From contig JADKBN010000009.1 in assembly GCA_016715065.1 (NCBI GenBank), forward strand, positions 1 to 64,000: a DNA stretch of 64,000 nucleotides, given 5' to 3'. Shown here piece after piece: positions 50,556-60,900 of the stretch. Each line of letters opens with the position of its first letter. Position 1 is the stretch's first letter. The notes below the pieces were generated by a model. That model searched no databases, was not told where the DNA came from, and saw only the letters and a program-made list of their open reading frames with translations. The stretch comes from Fibrobacterota bacterium (lineage in GTDB: Bacteria > Fibrobacterota > Fibrobacteria > UBA5070). A program made the translations under genes and the position numbers.

Positions 50556-52412
50556 ATGGAAATCGACGTACTTGTCATTGGCGGCGGACACGCCGCGATC
50601 GAAGCGGCTTCGGCCAGCGCTCGGATCGGATGCCCTACCGTGCTGGCCACACAATCCCTGGCTGCCATCGGTCGCATGAGCTGCAATCCAGCCATCGGGG
50701 GCGTGGCCAAGGGCCAGCTGGTGCGCGAAATCGACGCCTTGGGTGGACTCATGGGCCGTGCGGCGGACGCCTGCGGGATCCATTTCCGGATGCTCAACAC
50801 CAGTCGTGGCGCCGCCGTTTGGGGGCCGCGGGCCCAGCAGGACATGGACCAGTACTCCCTTTGGATGCGCCAAGCCCTGGAAACCCACCCTGGGCTTTCC
50901 CTGGTGGAGGGAGAGGTGGAGCACATCCAGCCGCTGCCCGTGGGCTTTGCGTGCCACCTCACCGACGGCAGGATCCTGCGATCGGCCAAGGTGGTGGTCA
51001 CCACGGGAACGTTCGCTGGCGGCAAGTTGTTTCGGGGCGAGGAGGCGTGGGAAGGTGGACGGATCGGCGAGGCGCCCGCCCGGGGGATTTCCACGGCGCT
51101 GGAAGGATTGGGCCACCGGCTGCGTCGACTCAAAACCGGCACCCCGGCGCGCCTGCGAGCTGGAACCATCGATTGGAGCCTGGCCGAACCCCAGCCCGGT
51201 GACCTGGACCCGTGGGCCTTTTCCACCTTCACCAAGCGGGTGGAAAACAAGGTGGTCTGCCACATCGTGCGCACAAACCAACGAGTGCACGACAAACTGC
51301 GCGAGGGGTTTTCAAAGAGTCCCTTGTTTACTGGGGTGATCCAAGGAACCGGTCCCCGGTACTGCCCTTCCATCGAAGACAAAGTCGCTCGGTTTGCCAG
51401 CCGCGACAGCCACCAGTTGTTTCTGGAGCCCGAGGGACTGGGCAACGACCGCGTGTACATCAATGGGTTCTCCAGTTCCTTGCCGGCCCAAACGCAGGAT
51501 GCGGCCCTGCGTGAAATTCCCGCCCTGGCCGGTTGCGAGGTGATCCGCTATGGCTACGCGGTGGAATACGACGCCATCGAGGGCCGGTCGCTCCATCCCA
51601 CCTTGGAATCCCGCCTGGTGCCGGGCCTGTATGTGGCAGGGCAGACTTGCGGGACCTCCGGCTACGAAGAAGCAGCCGCGCAAGGATTGGTGGCCGGAGC
51701 CAACGCCGCTTTGGCCTGTCAAAAGCGCGAGCCATTTCTGGCCGATCGCGCCAGCTCGTACATCGGTGTGATGGTCGACGACCTCACTTCTCTGGATTTG
51801 GTGGAACCATATCGGCTGTTCACATCCAGAGCCGAATACCGCCTCCACCTGCGCCACGACAACGCCGAGGAGCGTCTGACGGAAGTGGGTTGGAAACTTG
51901 GATTGGTATCAAGCGAACAATGGCTAAGGTTTGATCAATCAAAACGGGAACGTGCCGCGCTGACTTCCCAATTGGAAACTGTGAAACTTTCCGTGGAGGT
52001 TTTGCGACCATTCCTATATGAACGAGGAGAATCGATTCCCACCCAGCCGATCCGGGCCATCGAGGTGGCCCGCCGATCGCAGGTGGATCTCGCCGGACTT
52101 CTGCGGGCGTTTGCGCTGGAAATCCCCCACGGGTTGGATCGGTTGGGAGTGCAAGCGGTGGAAAGCGCCATCCGCTACGAGTCGTTTTTCCAGCGTGAGC
52201 AACGAGATTTGGAGCGGGTACGGCGCATGGCGACCAGCCTTTTCCCGGACGGAATCGATTGGATGGCCGTGGAAGGCGTGTCCATCGAGGCGCGCGAGGC
52301 GCTGGCCAAGACGCGTCCCCTCACGGTTGCCGAGGCGGCAAAGTTGCCCGGAGTTCGCCAGGGGGATCTCTCTGTGCTGTTACTCCTTATTTCCTTGCCA
52401 CCAAAGAGCTAG
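50556..52412 (+). CDS. mnmG: tRNA uridine-5-carboxymethylaminomethyl modification enzyme MnmG (GidA)
   Basis: This 618-residue FAD enzyme modifies U34 of certain tRNAs together with MnmE. The FAD-binding motif is VLVIGGGHAAIEAASASAR. Other family signatures are MSCNPAIGGVAKGQLVREIDALGG, GTFAGGKLFRGE, LKTGTPARL, the GPRYCPSIEDKV Cys motif and PGLYVAGQTCGTSGYEEAAAQGL. The C-terminal helical domain is present (ALAKTRPLTVAEAAKLPGV). The length matches the family (about 620). mnmE is not in the window. Confidence 0.95.
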   Translation: MEIDVLVIGGGHAAIEAASASARIGCPTVLATQSLAAIGRMSCNPAIGGVAKGQLVREIDALGGLMGRAADACGIHFRMLNTSRGAAVWGPRAQQDMDQYSLWMRQALETHPGLSLVEGEVEHIQPLPVGFACHLTDGRILRSAKVVVTTGTFAGGKLFRGEEAWEGGRIGEAPARGISTALEGLGHRLRRLKTGTPARLRAGTIDWSLAEPQPGDLDPWAFSTFTKRVENKVVCHIVRTNQRVHDKLREGFSKSPLFTGVIQGTGPRYCPSIEDKVARFASRDSHQLFLEPEGLGNDRVYINGFSSSLPAQTQDAALREIPALAGCEVIRYGYAVEYDAIEGRSLHPTLESRLVPGLYVAGQTCGTSGYEEAAAQGLVAGANAALACQKREPFLADRASSYIGVMVDDLTSLDLVEPYRLFTSRAEYRLHLRHDNAEERLTEVGWKLGLVSSEQWLRFDQSKRERAALTSQLETVKLSVEVLRPFLYERGESIPTQPIRAIEVARRSQVDLAGLLRAFALEIPHGLDRLGVQAVESAIRYESFFQREQRDLERVRRMATSLFPDGIDWMAVEGVSIEAREALAKTRPLTVAEAAKLPGVRQGDLSVLLLLISLPPKS

Positions 52413-52575
52413 GTTTTCTTGCGATTCCTTGCTTCCGTCCGGGGGAAATGATCCGGGCTTATCCGGGAGCAGGAGTACTCCAGGGGGGTACGGGTTTTCC
52501 CGAGCAACTCCATTCAATCCTTATTTCGTTCGAATTCATGGTATGTTCGATAGGCGCTGACTTAGGAGCGGTTCA

Positions 52576-55500
52576 ATGACGTTTGATGGTTTGCATTTCC
52601 AAAAATGGCTGTTGCTCGTTCTGACCGGGCTGTCTTCTGGAGTGTCCGCCCAGGTGAACCTCGATCGGTACACCCCTTCGGATGTGCTCATGCCGTATTC
52701 GCTCTATGCGACAGACTCCATCTACCTGCCGCCGGGGACTTCCGGATTGTCGGATTCGGGCTGGACCGGCACGGGAGGAAACGCATTCTTCGAACCCGGA
52801 GCCAAGCTCCGCTCACCCTACCTTGGTGTGAAGGGGAACCTGACGGTCGGGGACAACAGCGGCACCATACGCAAACTCAATGTAGGCGGCACCCTCAAGT
52901 TGGGCAACAGTATCACCCTTGCGGATACCCTCAGCGTTCGAACTCCGTTTTCCAACTCCTCGATGGACCTGACCATCAATGGGCCGGCCTATTTTTCCGC
53001 AAACGCGGCTTTCACCGGCGCTCGCAACCGCATCAACGGAGTGGTCCGCGCTGGTGGAACCGTGACGGGTGCCACCGTGGGACCGACAGGATCCGTCCTT
53101 CCCAATCAGACCTTTCCCGGAGGACTTCCGCAAGGGATGCCTCTCGGTGCACCGGCCGTCATCGCCGACAGCCTTCCAGGAGCCGTGTTCCAAGCCAGCG
53201 TCAACGGATTGGTCGGTTCCACGGACATCATCATTTCGGGGGGCAGGACCCGTCGCGACACCGCCTTCCTGGTAGGAACCACCGCACCTGCCCTGCAGGC
53301 TGTCGAGTATTGGCATTGTTCCACATCTCTCCCGCCGGCGATTTCCGCCACCGCGTGCAAGGGAGATACGCTACAGCCCGGCGACTACAAATTCCTGAAC
53401 TTCGTTGGAAACCAATGGGCCGTGTTGCTCACCGAGGGATTCTACACCTTCGATTCCATTTTCCTGGGCTCACAGGACGGAATCATCGTGGCCCAGCCCA
53501 AGGGCGGAAGGACCGTGATCCACACTCGCAAGGGAATCGGTTCCGCAGGTGGCAATTCCTTCGTAGGCCCGATCAAGGCGCTGCAGGCAAACGGCTTTGG
53601 CAAGGACTCCGCCCAGTTCTTGGGTGGCACGCTGATGCTGGTCAGCGGGGGAGACCTCCAGACATCCAGCGATCAACGCGTTTGGGCCACCCTCAGTGCG
53701 CCCTTTGGCGATTTGCGCTTCGCCAGTCAGATCATGTTGTTCGGCCAGGCCTTCGGCCGACGCTCCTTGGGTACGGGCACCAACAACGTCGATTTCGGCA
53801 AGGGAGCGTACATTCCCTTCAGAGGCACCCCCCCCGCGCTTTTGGCGTATCCGTTCCAGGTGTGGGAAACCGCGAATCCCGCCTGTGTTGACCCATTGGG
53901 CAAAAAGTGTCGGGATACCGTGATCACGGTTCGGTTGTCCGCAGCCACGGCCTACGACGTCGAGGCTTCCTGGCGCGTAGCGGAAGTCCAGCCGGCGAGC
54001 GCGATCGGAGACGACGATTTCAAGGTCGCCGCCGGCAAGATATTCATTCCAAAAAACACTCTCGCTGCCACCATTTCCATCCGCGTCTTCGACGACTCCG
54101 CCTACGAAGGTCCCCAGACGTTCCGGATCGTGTTCGACAGCATCAAGTCCGCCGCTTGCCCGGGTCTGGACGGCAAGGCCGATACGACCATCAAGTCCTG
54201 CGAGATCGTCGGAACCATCCTCGACGACGACAAGGCTCCGATTTTGCAGATCCGTTCGGATTCCTCCGTTCTGGAAGGCAATGCGGGACAAAAAGCGTCC
54301 ACCTTCAAGGTGAGCCTGCTCAATCCCTACCATATCGCCGACACCCTGACCTTGCGCGACGCTCCGCAGCTTCCGGTCGCGTTCCGTTGGGCTGCATCCG
54401 ACCTTTCCGCCACCGTCGCGGACAAGGACTATCTCGCGCAGGCCGCCACCTGGGACACCATCCCGGCGCTCAAGGTCGCGAAGTCGATTTCTGTCCAGGT
54501 GCTGGGCGATCTGCGGTACGAGCACGACGACGCCTTCTGGGCGATCATCAGCCAATCGACCAACGCCACGATCCCGGGGGGATCGGTGCGCGACTCCGGC
54601 GTGATCCGAAACGACGACGCCATGCCCACGCTCCTGGTCTCCTCGCCTGTGGTCCAGGAACCATCCGTGTACGGCGACACCGCATGGGCGATGTTCACCC
54701 TCGCGATGTCGGCTCCCTCCGGCGTGGTCACGCCCCTGCGTTGGACCACCCGCGATTCCACCGCCCTTGGAACCTCCAACTTCGCGACCGCGTTGGGCGA
54801 CTACCTGATCGGCTCGACGAACCTTTCCATTCCGGCCGACACCGCGCAGGTCGTGGTGCGGATTCCCGTGTTCGGGGACACCCTCTACGAGCGGTCGGAG
54901 TACTTTTCCTTGAAAATCGATTCGATCCTGGACGCATTGCTTGCCGATTCCCTGGGAACCGCCACGGTGCTGGACGGCGACTCGGCTCCGAAACTGACGG
55001 TGGTCGACACCCTTTTCAAGGAACCCTTGACCGGCCAGCTCGCCGCCGCCGTGCGACTCCATCTTTCCCGTCCGTCCGGTTTGCCTGCCACCTTCGATTG
55101 GCTTGCGGCTGATGGTTCGGCTCGGTCCGGACTCGATTACACCGCCACGCCCGGAAAGTTCGTGTTCCGCGCCGGACTTCGCGACACCACCATCTCCCTG
55201 ACGGTGCTTTCCGATTCGCTGGCGGGTGAGGGACGCGAGACCTTCCAGATCGAATTGTCGAACGTGGTGGATGCCTCCGCCGGCAAGTTCCAGGGCACTG
55301 TGTCCATCGACGACGCCCAGGACCGCATCCGCGTTTGGGTCGAGAGCATCGACACCGTCGGGGAGGCGGACTCGTCGATCGGATTCAGGTTGCGCACCGA
55401 TTGGATTCCCGCGCATCCTCTCGCGATCGGCTGGCAGACCCAGGACGGTACCGCCAAGGCGGGTTGGCGCTTCGCCGACACCTCCGCATCGCCCACCTTG

Positions 55501-57711
55501 TCCGCCGGTTCGCGTTTGCTGACACTTCCTGTCCGCCTGACCAAAGACACTCTTTGGGAGCCGCCGGAGTATTTCACCGCCCACCTGGATTCCGTGGTGG
55601 CGCCGTTTGGTACGGTGGAAGTGGATTCCAATGCGCGTGCCTGGATCCGCGAACCCAATGACCTGGTCATTCAATTCGCCACACCGGATTCCACCGTCCG
55701 CGAAGACTCTGCGGGCACCATCCAGATCAAGATCAGCTTCTCGCAACCCGCTTCGGTGCCCATCACCATCCGGTTTCCGTTGCAAACGGGCTCGACGGCC
55801 ACCGAAGGCGTGGATTTCACCGCCAACACGGGATCCTTCACCGTACCAGCCGGGAACCGCACGTGGAACTGGCCTGTGGCGGTGGTTCCCGACACCATGG
55901 TGGAAAAGGATGAGACCGCGAGTTTTGGACTGGTGCCGCAAGTCTGGGGAGTGGCTGGAGCCCGCAACACCTGGAAACTCACCATCTTGGACGACGACTC
56001 GATTCCGGTGGTGAAAATCCTGACTCCGCCACCGGGTTTGCATACCAAGGATTCCACCCACACCATCCTTTGGACGATCAACGGCGTGGGCCAACCCAAA
56101 AAAGACACCACATTCACCCGCGATGGCTGGCATTGTGTGGAGCGCTTCGTGGTGGATCGATTCAATCGGGTCTTTGGTGACACGAGTTGCATCTGGGTGG
56201 ACCTCACTCCTCCGAGCATCCAGGTCTTCAAGATCACCGGCAAAAATCCCCACGACCGCAAGGTGGACACCACCTGGTGGGGAGATCTCGCCAAGACTCG
56301 CTATGGCAAGGACACCATCTGGTACTGGACCCGCGATTCCATCCTGAACTCGGATGGCAAGGCGTGGCAAGTGGTCGTGGACACCCAGTTTGCCCTCACC
56401 GATTTCCGTACCGAAGGGCTCCATCCCACGCAAGTGAGCTTCTGCGATTCCGTGGGGCATTGCGTGGCGGACACGGGCTGGATCGATCTGATCTTGCGAT
56501 TGCCCAAGCCGATCCGCGGCGTCTATTACGACCGCGACGGAGATGGACGCATCGAAACCTTGGTGGTGCAACTGTCCGATGCTTGGAATTCGGACATTGT
56601 TCCGCGCTTCGACTTCGGTCTTCCTCCCGAAGAGCGTCGCGACCAGCGCCCGGATTCGACCAAGCCGTTCCCGGAAGTCCAAAACGTCTGGGATGAAACC
56701 CGATTTGTGATCAACATCAAGGAGCCGTTCCGGTACGGCGCCACAGGGTTCGCGAATTTGAACGGCATCCTGTGGGAGGATTGGAAGGACACGCTCTACG
56801 CCGATTCCTTCCCGATCGTCGACAGCGTCGCGCCGGTGATCCTGAGCGCGGTGATCCACCGCACGGAGTCGTACAACCATAGCGATACCCTCTTCTTCAC
56901 TCCCTCCGAGCCCATCCGGTTGCTGCCCGGCGGGGAATGGCTGCAGGTTCTCAGTTGCCCACAAGGGGAGTTGCGCTGCAAGGAATCCTCACGGGTCTGG
57001 AAGCGGGTACCTGCGACCTTGCTCACTCGTTTGGAAGACGGTCGCTACATGCTGTTGGTGCCTCCTGGTACCAATGGCTCGATTCGGCCGGAAGACCCCT
57101 TGCGCTTTTTGGCAGGGGTCACCGACACCCTTGCCAATCAAGTGGCCCCATCCGAAGTGGTCTGGAAGACCATCGTGGAGGGCGGACCGCGGCCTCCGTT
57201 TGTGACCGTCAAGCCTCCCGGGATCATCCCGTTGATCGATGCAGCCGAACGCGATCGCCCCGGACCTGGTGGGATTTTGTTCAAAGCCACCCGTGGAGGA
57301 GGGGACAGTCTCAAGTACTGGGATCCCCAGCGCGGTTACCTTTCAAACGACGATCCCGACGTGCGCAGCGTTTGCCGGGAAGACCGCTTCTGCAACGGCC
57401 CAACCATCAACATCAATCGGCCTGTCCGGATGATCATCTATCTGTACGACAACGGGGGCACCTACGTGCTATCGCGCACGGTGGACATCACCCAGGCCGA
57501 TCTGGACGCACTCTCCGGCGACAAGCTGGACCGTTTGAAAATCTCCTTGCAATGGAACCACCGGACCACCGACGGCAAGGTCGTTGGCACCGGGGTGTAC
57601 ATCTGGCGGATTGTTTCGTACGTGAAGCTGCCGGACAAGGCCCAGCCAGCGATCGAAAACAGCCTCTACAAGGTGGGCGTGCGGGTTCAAGGACACGACG
57701 GGATCTTCTAG
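52576..57711 (+). CDS. Giant secreted Calx-beta repeat surface protein
   Basis: The product has 1711 residues with a signal peptide ending near residue 26 (SGVSA|Q). Residues 27-435 are a beta-rich domain shared with the next gene (GGTLMLVSGGDLQTSS, ASQIMLFGQAFG), possibly a carbohydrate- or cell-wall-associated beta-helix. About six Calx-beta modules follow (438-1145), each ending in a DDD/NDD-x-x-P calcium motif (ILDDDKAP, IRNDDAMP, LDGDSAP, ILDDDSIP). The C-terminal 550 residues have a DRDGDGRIETLVVQ calcium-like loop and end in GTGVYIWRIVSYVKLPDK, a strand seen at the end of surface and sorting domains. TTAGGAG precedes the ATG. I infer a calcium-dependent cell-surface or adhesion protein. 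Confidence 0.82.
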   Translation: MTFDGLHFQKWLLLVLTGLSSGVSAQVNLDRYTPSDVLMPYSLYATDSIYLPPGTSGLSDSGWTGTGGNAFFEPGAKLRSPYLGVKGNLTVGDNSGTIRKLNVGGTLKLGNSITLADTLSVRTPFSNSSMDLTINGPAYFSANAAFTGARNRINGVVRAGGTVTGATVGPTGSVLPNQTFPGGLPQGMPLGAPAVIADSLPGAVFQASVNGLVGSTDIIISGGRTRRDTAFLVGTTAPALQAVEYWHCSTSLPPAISATACKGDTLQPGDYKFLNFVGNQWAVLLTEGFYTFDSIFLGSQDGIIVAQPKGGRTVIHTRKGIGSAGGNSFVGPIKALQANGFGKDSAQFLGGTLMLVSGGDLQTSSDQRVWATLSAPFGDLRFASQIMLFGQAFGRRSLGTGTNNVDFGKGAYIPFRGTPPALLAYPFQVWETANPACVDPLGKKCRDTVITVRLSAATAYDVEASWRVAEVQPASAIGDDDFKVAAGKIFIPKNTLAATISIRVFDDSAYEGPQTFRIVFDSIKSAACPGLDGKADTTIKSCEIVGTILDDDKAPILQIRSDSSVLEGNAGQKASTFKVSLLNPYHIADTLTLRDAPQLPVAFRWAASDLSATVADKDYLAQAATWDTIPALKVAKSISVQVLGDLRYEHDDAFWAIISQSTNATIPGGSVRDSGVIRNDDAMPTLLVSSPVVQEPSVYGDTAWAMFTLAMSAPSGVVTPLRWTTRDSTALGTSNFATALGDYLIGSTNLSIPADTAQVVVRIPVFGDTLYERSEYFSLKIDSILDALLADSLGTATVLDGDSAPKLTVVDTLFKEPLTGQLAAAVRLHLSRPSGLPATFDWLAADGSARSGLDYTATPGKFVFRAGLRDTTISLTVLSDSLAGEGRETFQIELSNVVDASAGKFQGTVSIDDAQDRIRVWVESIDTVGEADSSIGFRLRTDWIPAHPLAIGWQTQDGTAKAGWRFADTSASPTLSAGSRLLTLPVRLTKDTLWEPPEYFTAHLDSVVAPFGTVEVDSNARAWIREPNDLVIQFATPDSTVREDSAGTIQIKISFSQPASVPITIRFPLQTGSTATEGVDFTANTGSFTVPAGNRTWNWPVAVVPDTMVEKDETASFGLVPQVWGVAGARNTWKLTILDDDSIPVVKILTPPPGLHTKDSTHTILWTINGVGQPKKDTTFTRDGWHCVERFVVDRFNRVFGDTSCIWVDLTPPSIQVFKITGKNPHDRKVDTTWWGDLAKTRYGKDTIWYWTRDSILNSDGKAWQVVVDTQFALTDFRTEGLHPTQVSFCDSVGHCVADTGWIDLILRLPKPIRGVYYDRDGDGRIETLVVQLSDAWNSDIVPRFDFGLPPEERRDQRPDSTKPFPEVQNVWDETRFVINIKEPFRYGATGFANLNGILWEDWKDTLYADSFPIVDSVAPVILSAVIHRTESYNHSDTLFFTPSEPIRLLPGGEWLQVLSCPQGELRCKESSRVWKRVPATLLTRLEDGRYMLLVPPGTNGSIRPEDPLRFLAGVTDTLANQVAPSEVVWKTIVEGGPRPPFVTVKPPGIIPLIDAAERDRPGPGGILFKATRGGGDSLKYWDPQRGYLSNDDPDVRSVCREDRFCNGPTININRPVRMIIYLYDNGGTYVLSRTVDITQADLDALSGDKLDRLKISLQWNHRTTDGKVVGTGVYIWRIVSYVKLPDKAQPAIENSLYKVGVRVQGHDGIF

Positions 57712-57720
57712 GGATGGCAA

Positions 57721-57752
57721 TAGTCCAGTGCGGAGGATTCCGTGCTGGACTA
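57721..57752 (+). terminator. Hairpin after the first Calx-beta gene
   Basis: TAGTCCAG (57721-57728) pairs perfectly with CTGGACTA (57745-57752), and CGGA pairs with TCCG inside it. There is no T-run, so it is either a weak or Rho-assisted terminator or an mRNA 3'-end stabiliser. It starts 9 bp after the stop. Confidence 0.4.
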
Positions 57753-57976
57753 GCGTTCAAAGCGATTTGCGGCATGAATCCATGGCAACACTTCGATGTC
57801 GCAAGTACACTAGAATAGTACGGGCGGGTTTTGCATCCGCTTTTGCTGTCGCAGGGTCCGATGTACTCCAGGGTGGAACAAATTTCGGCAGATTCGTCCA
57901 CCCAGAGCCCTCCAAGGGCTGTGGAGAAGGAATATTTTGAGATCATAGATCTGGGCATCCCAGGAGACGCATTCGC

Positions 57977-60900
57977 ATGATTCAACGGTCCGCCCCATTG
58001 CTGGCAACGCTTTCCCGGGTCCTTAGCCTGGTTGGGCTCTGTCTGTTGCCAACGACTGTCTGGGCTGATCTCGATGTCAGCGACTCGATGAATCGCTACT
58101 CCCTCTTCGGAAAACGTGGCATCCAGATCGATCAATGGGCAAAGACCGCCCGAGGTGGGTTTGTCGGAAGCGATGTTGTGGTGCGTGTGGGTGGGGACGA
58201 CACTCTGATGGCACCCTTGGTGAGTGCGGGTGACGTTGTGATGAACAACATCGGAAACAATTGGTATCGAGATGTCGTTCGGGTAGGAAGAAACTTGACG
58301 GGGACAACTTCCTGGCATGATCAGACCTTCGATAGTGCCGTTTATGTCGGAAGCAATCTGGGGATGCTCCAGCACAACAACCGATTCAAGGGGCCTGTAC
58401 ATATCGGGAACTCCCTTACAAAAGAGACTTGGGCAAATACCAATGTGTTCAGTGGCACGACATTCACGAATAACACTCAAGGCTTGTTCGGTCCGCCAAC
58501 ACCAATCACTGGAGTGAACTGGGGGGTCGCACCTCAGACCGTGATTCCAACCAACATGGCATGGCCTGATACGTTCTTTACTCCTGGTGCAGGATTGATC
58601 ATCAAGAGCAGTCCGAACTCACCCATGAGCGGTGGGGTCAGGCGCTGGTCATGTGGTACCAATTTCACCTCAGGGGGATCTGACTTGGTGTTCTTGGGTA
58701 TTTGCCAACCCAACGACACCATCCTCCCACCTGGAAATTACGACCAGATGGATATCTGGTTTGGCTCGACGCTCTACGTCGGAGAGGGTGTCTACAGCTT
58801 CAACTTCATCAATTTGCAAAACGCCATGGGCAATGGGGTTACCACAAGGTTGCTCGCTGTTCAACCAAAAGGCGACCATACTTTGCTTTTGACAAAAAAC
58901 GGGTTGAAGGTGAATCCTTCAGGATCATTCAACGTCATTGCTCCCGAGAAGTACAAGCTCGGATATGGAATCGATTCCACCCACTTTGCCGGTGGGACAA
59001 TGATGATCTATTCCGAGGCAAGTCTCGATCTCGACGTCAGCACGGAGATTTGGGCCTCCGTGGTCGTTCCGAAACCAAATACGAGAGTGAAGCTCTCGGA
59101 TCGGGTCCATTTGTTTGGCCAGATCCTTGCCGATTCGATTCATGTTCTGAACTCATTTAAAGGTACAGACGGGGCATTCATCCCCATTTTTCGGGAGAAG
59201 CCCAAAATCTCGATGGTCTCCAAAGTCAACGCATCTGTACTCGAGCCGGATCTTAAGAACGGCAAAGCGGATACCGTGCTGTTGAAGTTTCCGATCACGA
59301 TGGACCACATCAATGGCGAAGTGGTTCGGGTATTCTATCACACCCGCCGTCACTCCAGCGGCGCGACTCCGGCGGATCCTGGCATCGACTACATCGAGGC
59401 ATCCGGAATGGTTGCCATCATGCCGACATTCATTTCAGACACGGTTCGCGTGAAAATTTTGGGAGATGTGGTTTGGGAGGGCGACGAGACCATCGAGTTG
59501 GTGGTCGACAGCGTCCGCAACGCCGATCTCGGAAAGAACCACTCGGACAGCGTTGGTATCGGGACAATCGTGGATAACGACCAACCTCCTGTGATCTATT
59601 TCGAGCGCACCAAAGACACGGTTTCAGAAGGTGCGGCGGTGGTCCTGCGGGCTCGGATGACCTTTCAGATCGGACGACCACTCACACTGCCATTCACGGT
59701 GTCCACAAGCACAAGTTTCCGGGCCATCGAAGGATCGGATTACTCGCTTCTCCCTAGCCCCAAGTTGCTGAGTTTTCCGGCGTATTCGGACACGGCAAGC
59801 ATTCGTGTCACAGCTGTTGCAGACGGCATGTGGGAACCAACGGAATCCTTCGCAGTCACGTTGGGGACACCCTCCGTCGCCGCGGTCACCGTCAATCCCG
59901 CCAAAGCCTCCGACACCGTTTCCATCTTGAGTCCGGATCCGATCCCGGCACTGGTGATCAACGACACCACCGTGGTGGAAGGAGGGCGCGCATTCTTGCG
60001 GGCCACGCTCAACGGCGTTGGACGCAGCGGCGATTCCGCCTGCTTCAACTGGGCCACGATTCCCGTATCCACCGCCGACAGCGCCACCTCCGGACGCGAC
60101 TACACTCCCGCCTCCGGCCATGCCTGTATTCTGGCCGGCGCCACCAGCATGACTCTGCCCGCCATCAACGTTCTTGTCGACACCATTTTCGAGAACCCCG
60201 AACGGTTCCAAGTGCGACTGACTCCCACGTATGGAGCCTCGGGTACCGCCACCGGCACGGTGACCATCACCAACACGAATGCAGCGCCAACGCTGATCGT
60301 GGAGAATGTCACCAGACAACGCCCCACCACGGGCACCGTGACCTATTCGTTCAAAGTGCGGTTGGTGGATCGCACCACCGGCAAGCCCACCATCTCGGGC
60401 GCGGACGCCGCATTTTCCTGGCAAACCCTGCGAGGCACCGCTCTGCCTGGTTTGGACTACGACTCGACCGGATCGGCATCGGTGCGGTTCCGGGCGCTGA
60501 CAGATTCTGTTCTGTATCTGTCCGTCACCGTGAGGGGTTCCGCCCAGTACCACGCCACCCCCCTGCAATTCAAGGCGTCCACGAGCAACCACTCCGGATT
60601 GGATGTGGGCCCATTGGCCGTCGCCAAGGTCCTCGAGGGCACGGGCACCATTCTCACCGCCGTCGGTGCACCACGCTTGCGCTGGGTGGCCGACACCGTC
60701 AACGAGGGCGCCCAGGGCACCTCCACGTACATCCACATGCGCCTGACCCTGGTGGACAGCACGGGGGCGACCACCACCAGTCGCGATCCGGTCACGCTCG
60801 TGTGGAGCACCCAGGATTCCACCGCCATGGTGGCCTCCGGACACTACGTGCCAGTGGTGCAAAAAGTCCTGACCATCGCCGCGGGGAATGTTGGCTTGAC

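Noticed and set aside
50483..51463. N-terminal extension of the NfeD protease frame
   Set aside because: It is antisense to mnmG. The signal sequence and AAGGAG site support the start at 50482.
53470..56964. 1164-codon open frame on the minus strand
   Set aside because: It is a shadow of the first Calx-beta gene, Gly/Arg/His-rich, with no start signal.
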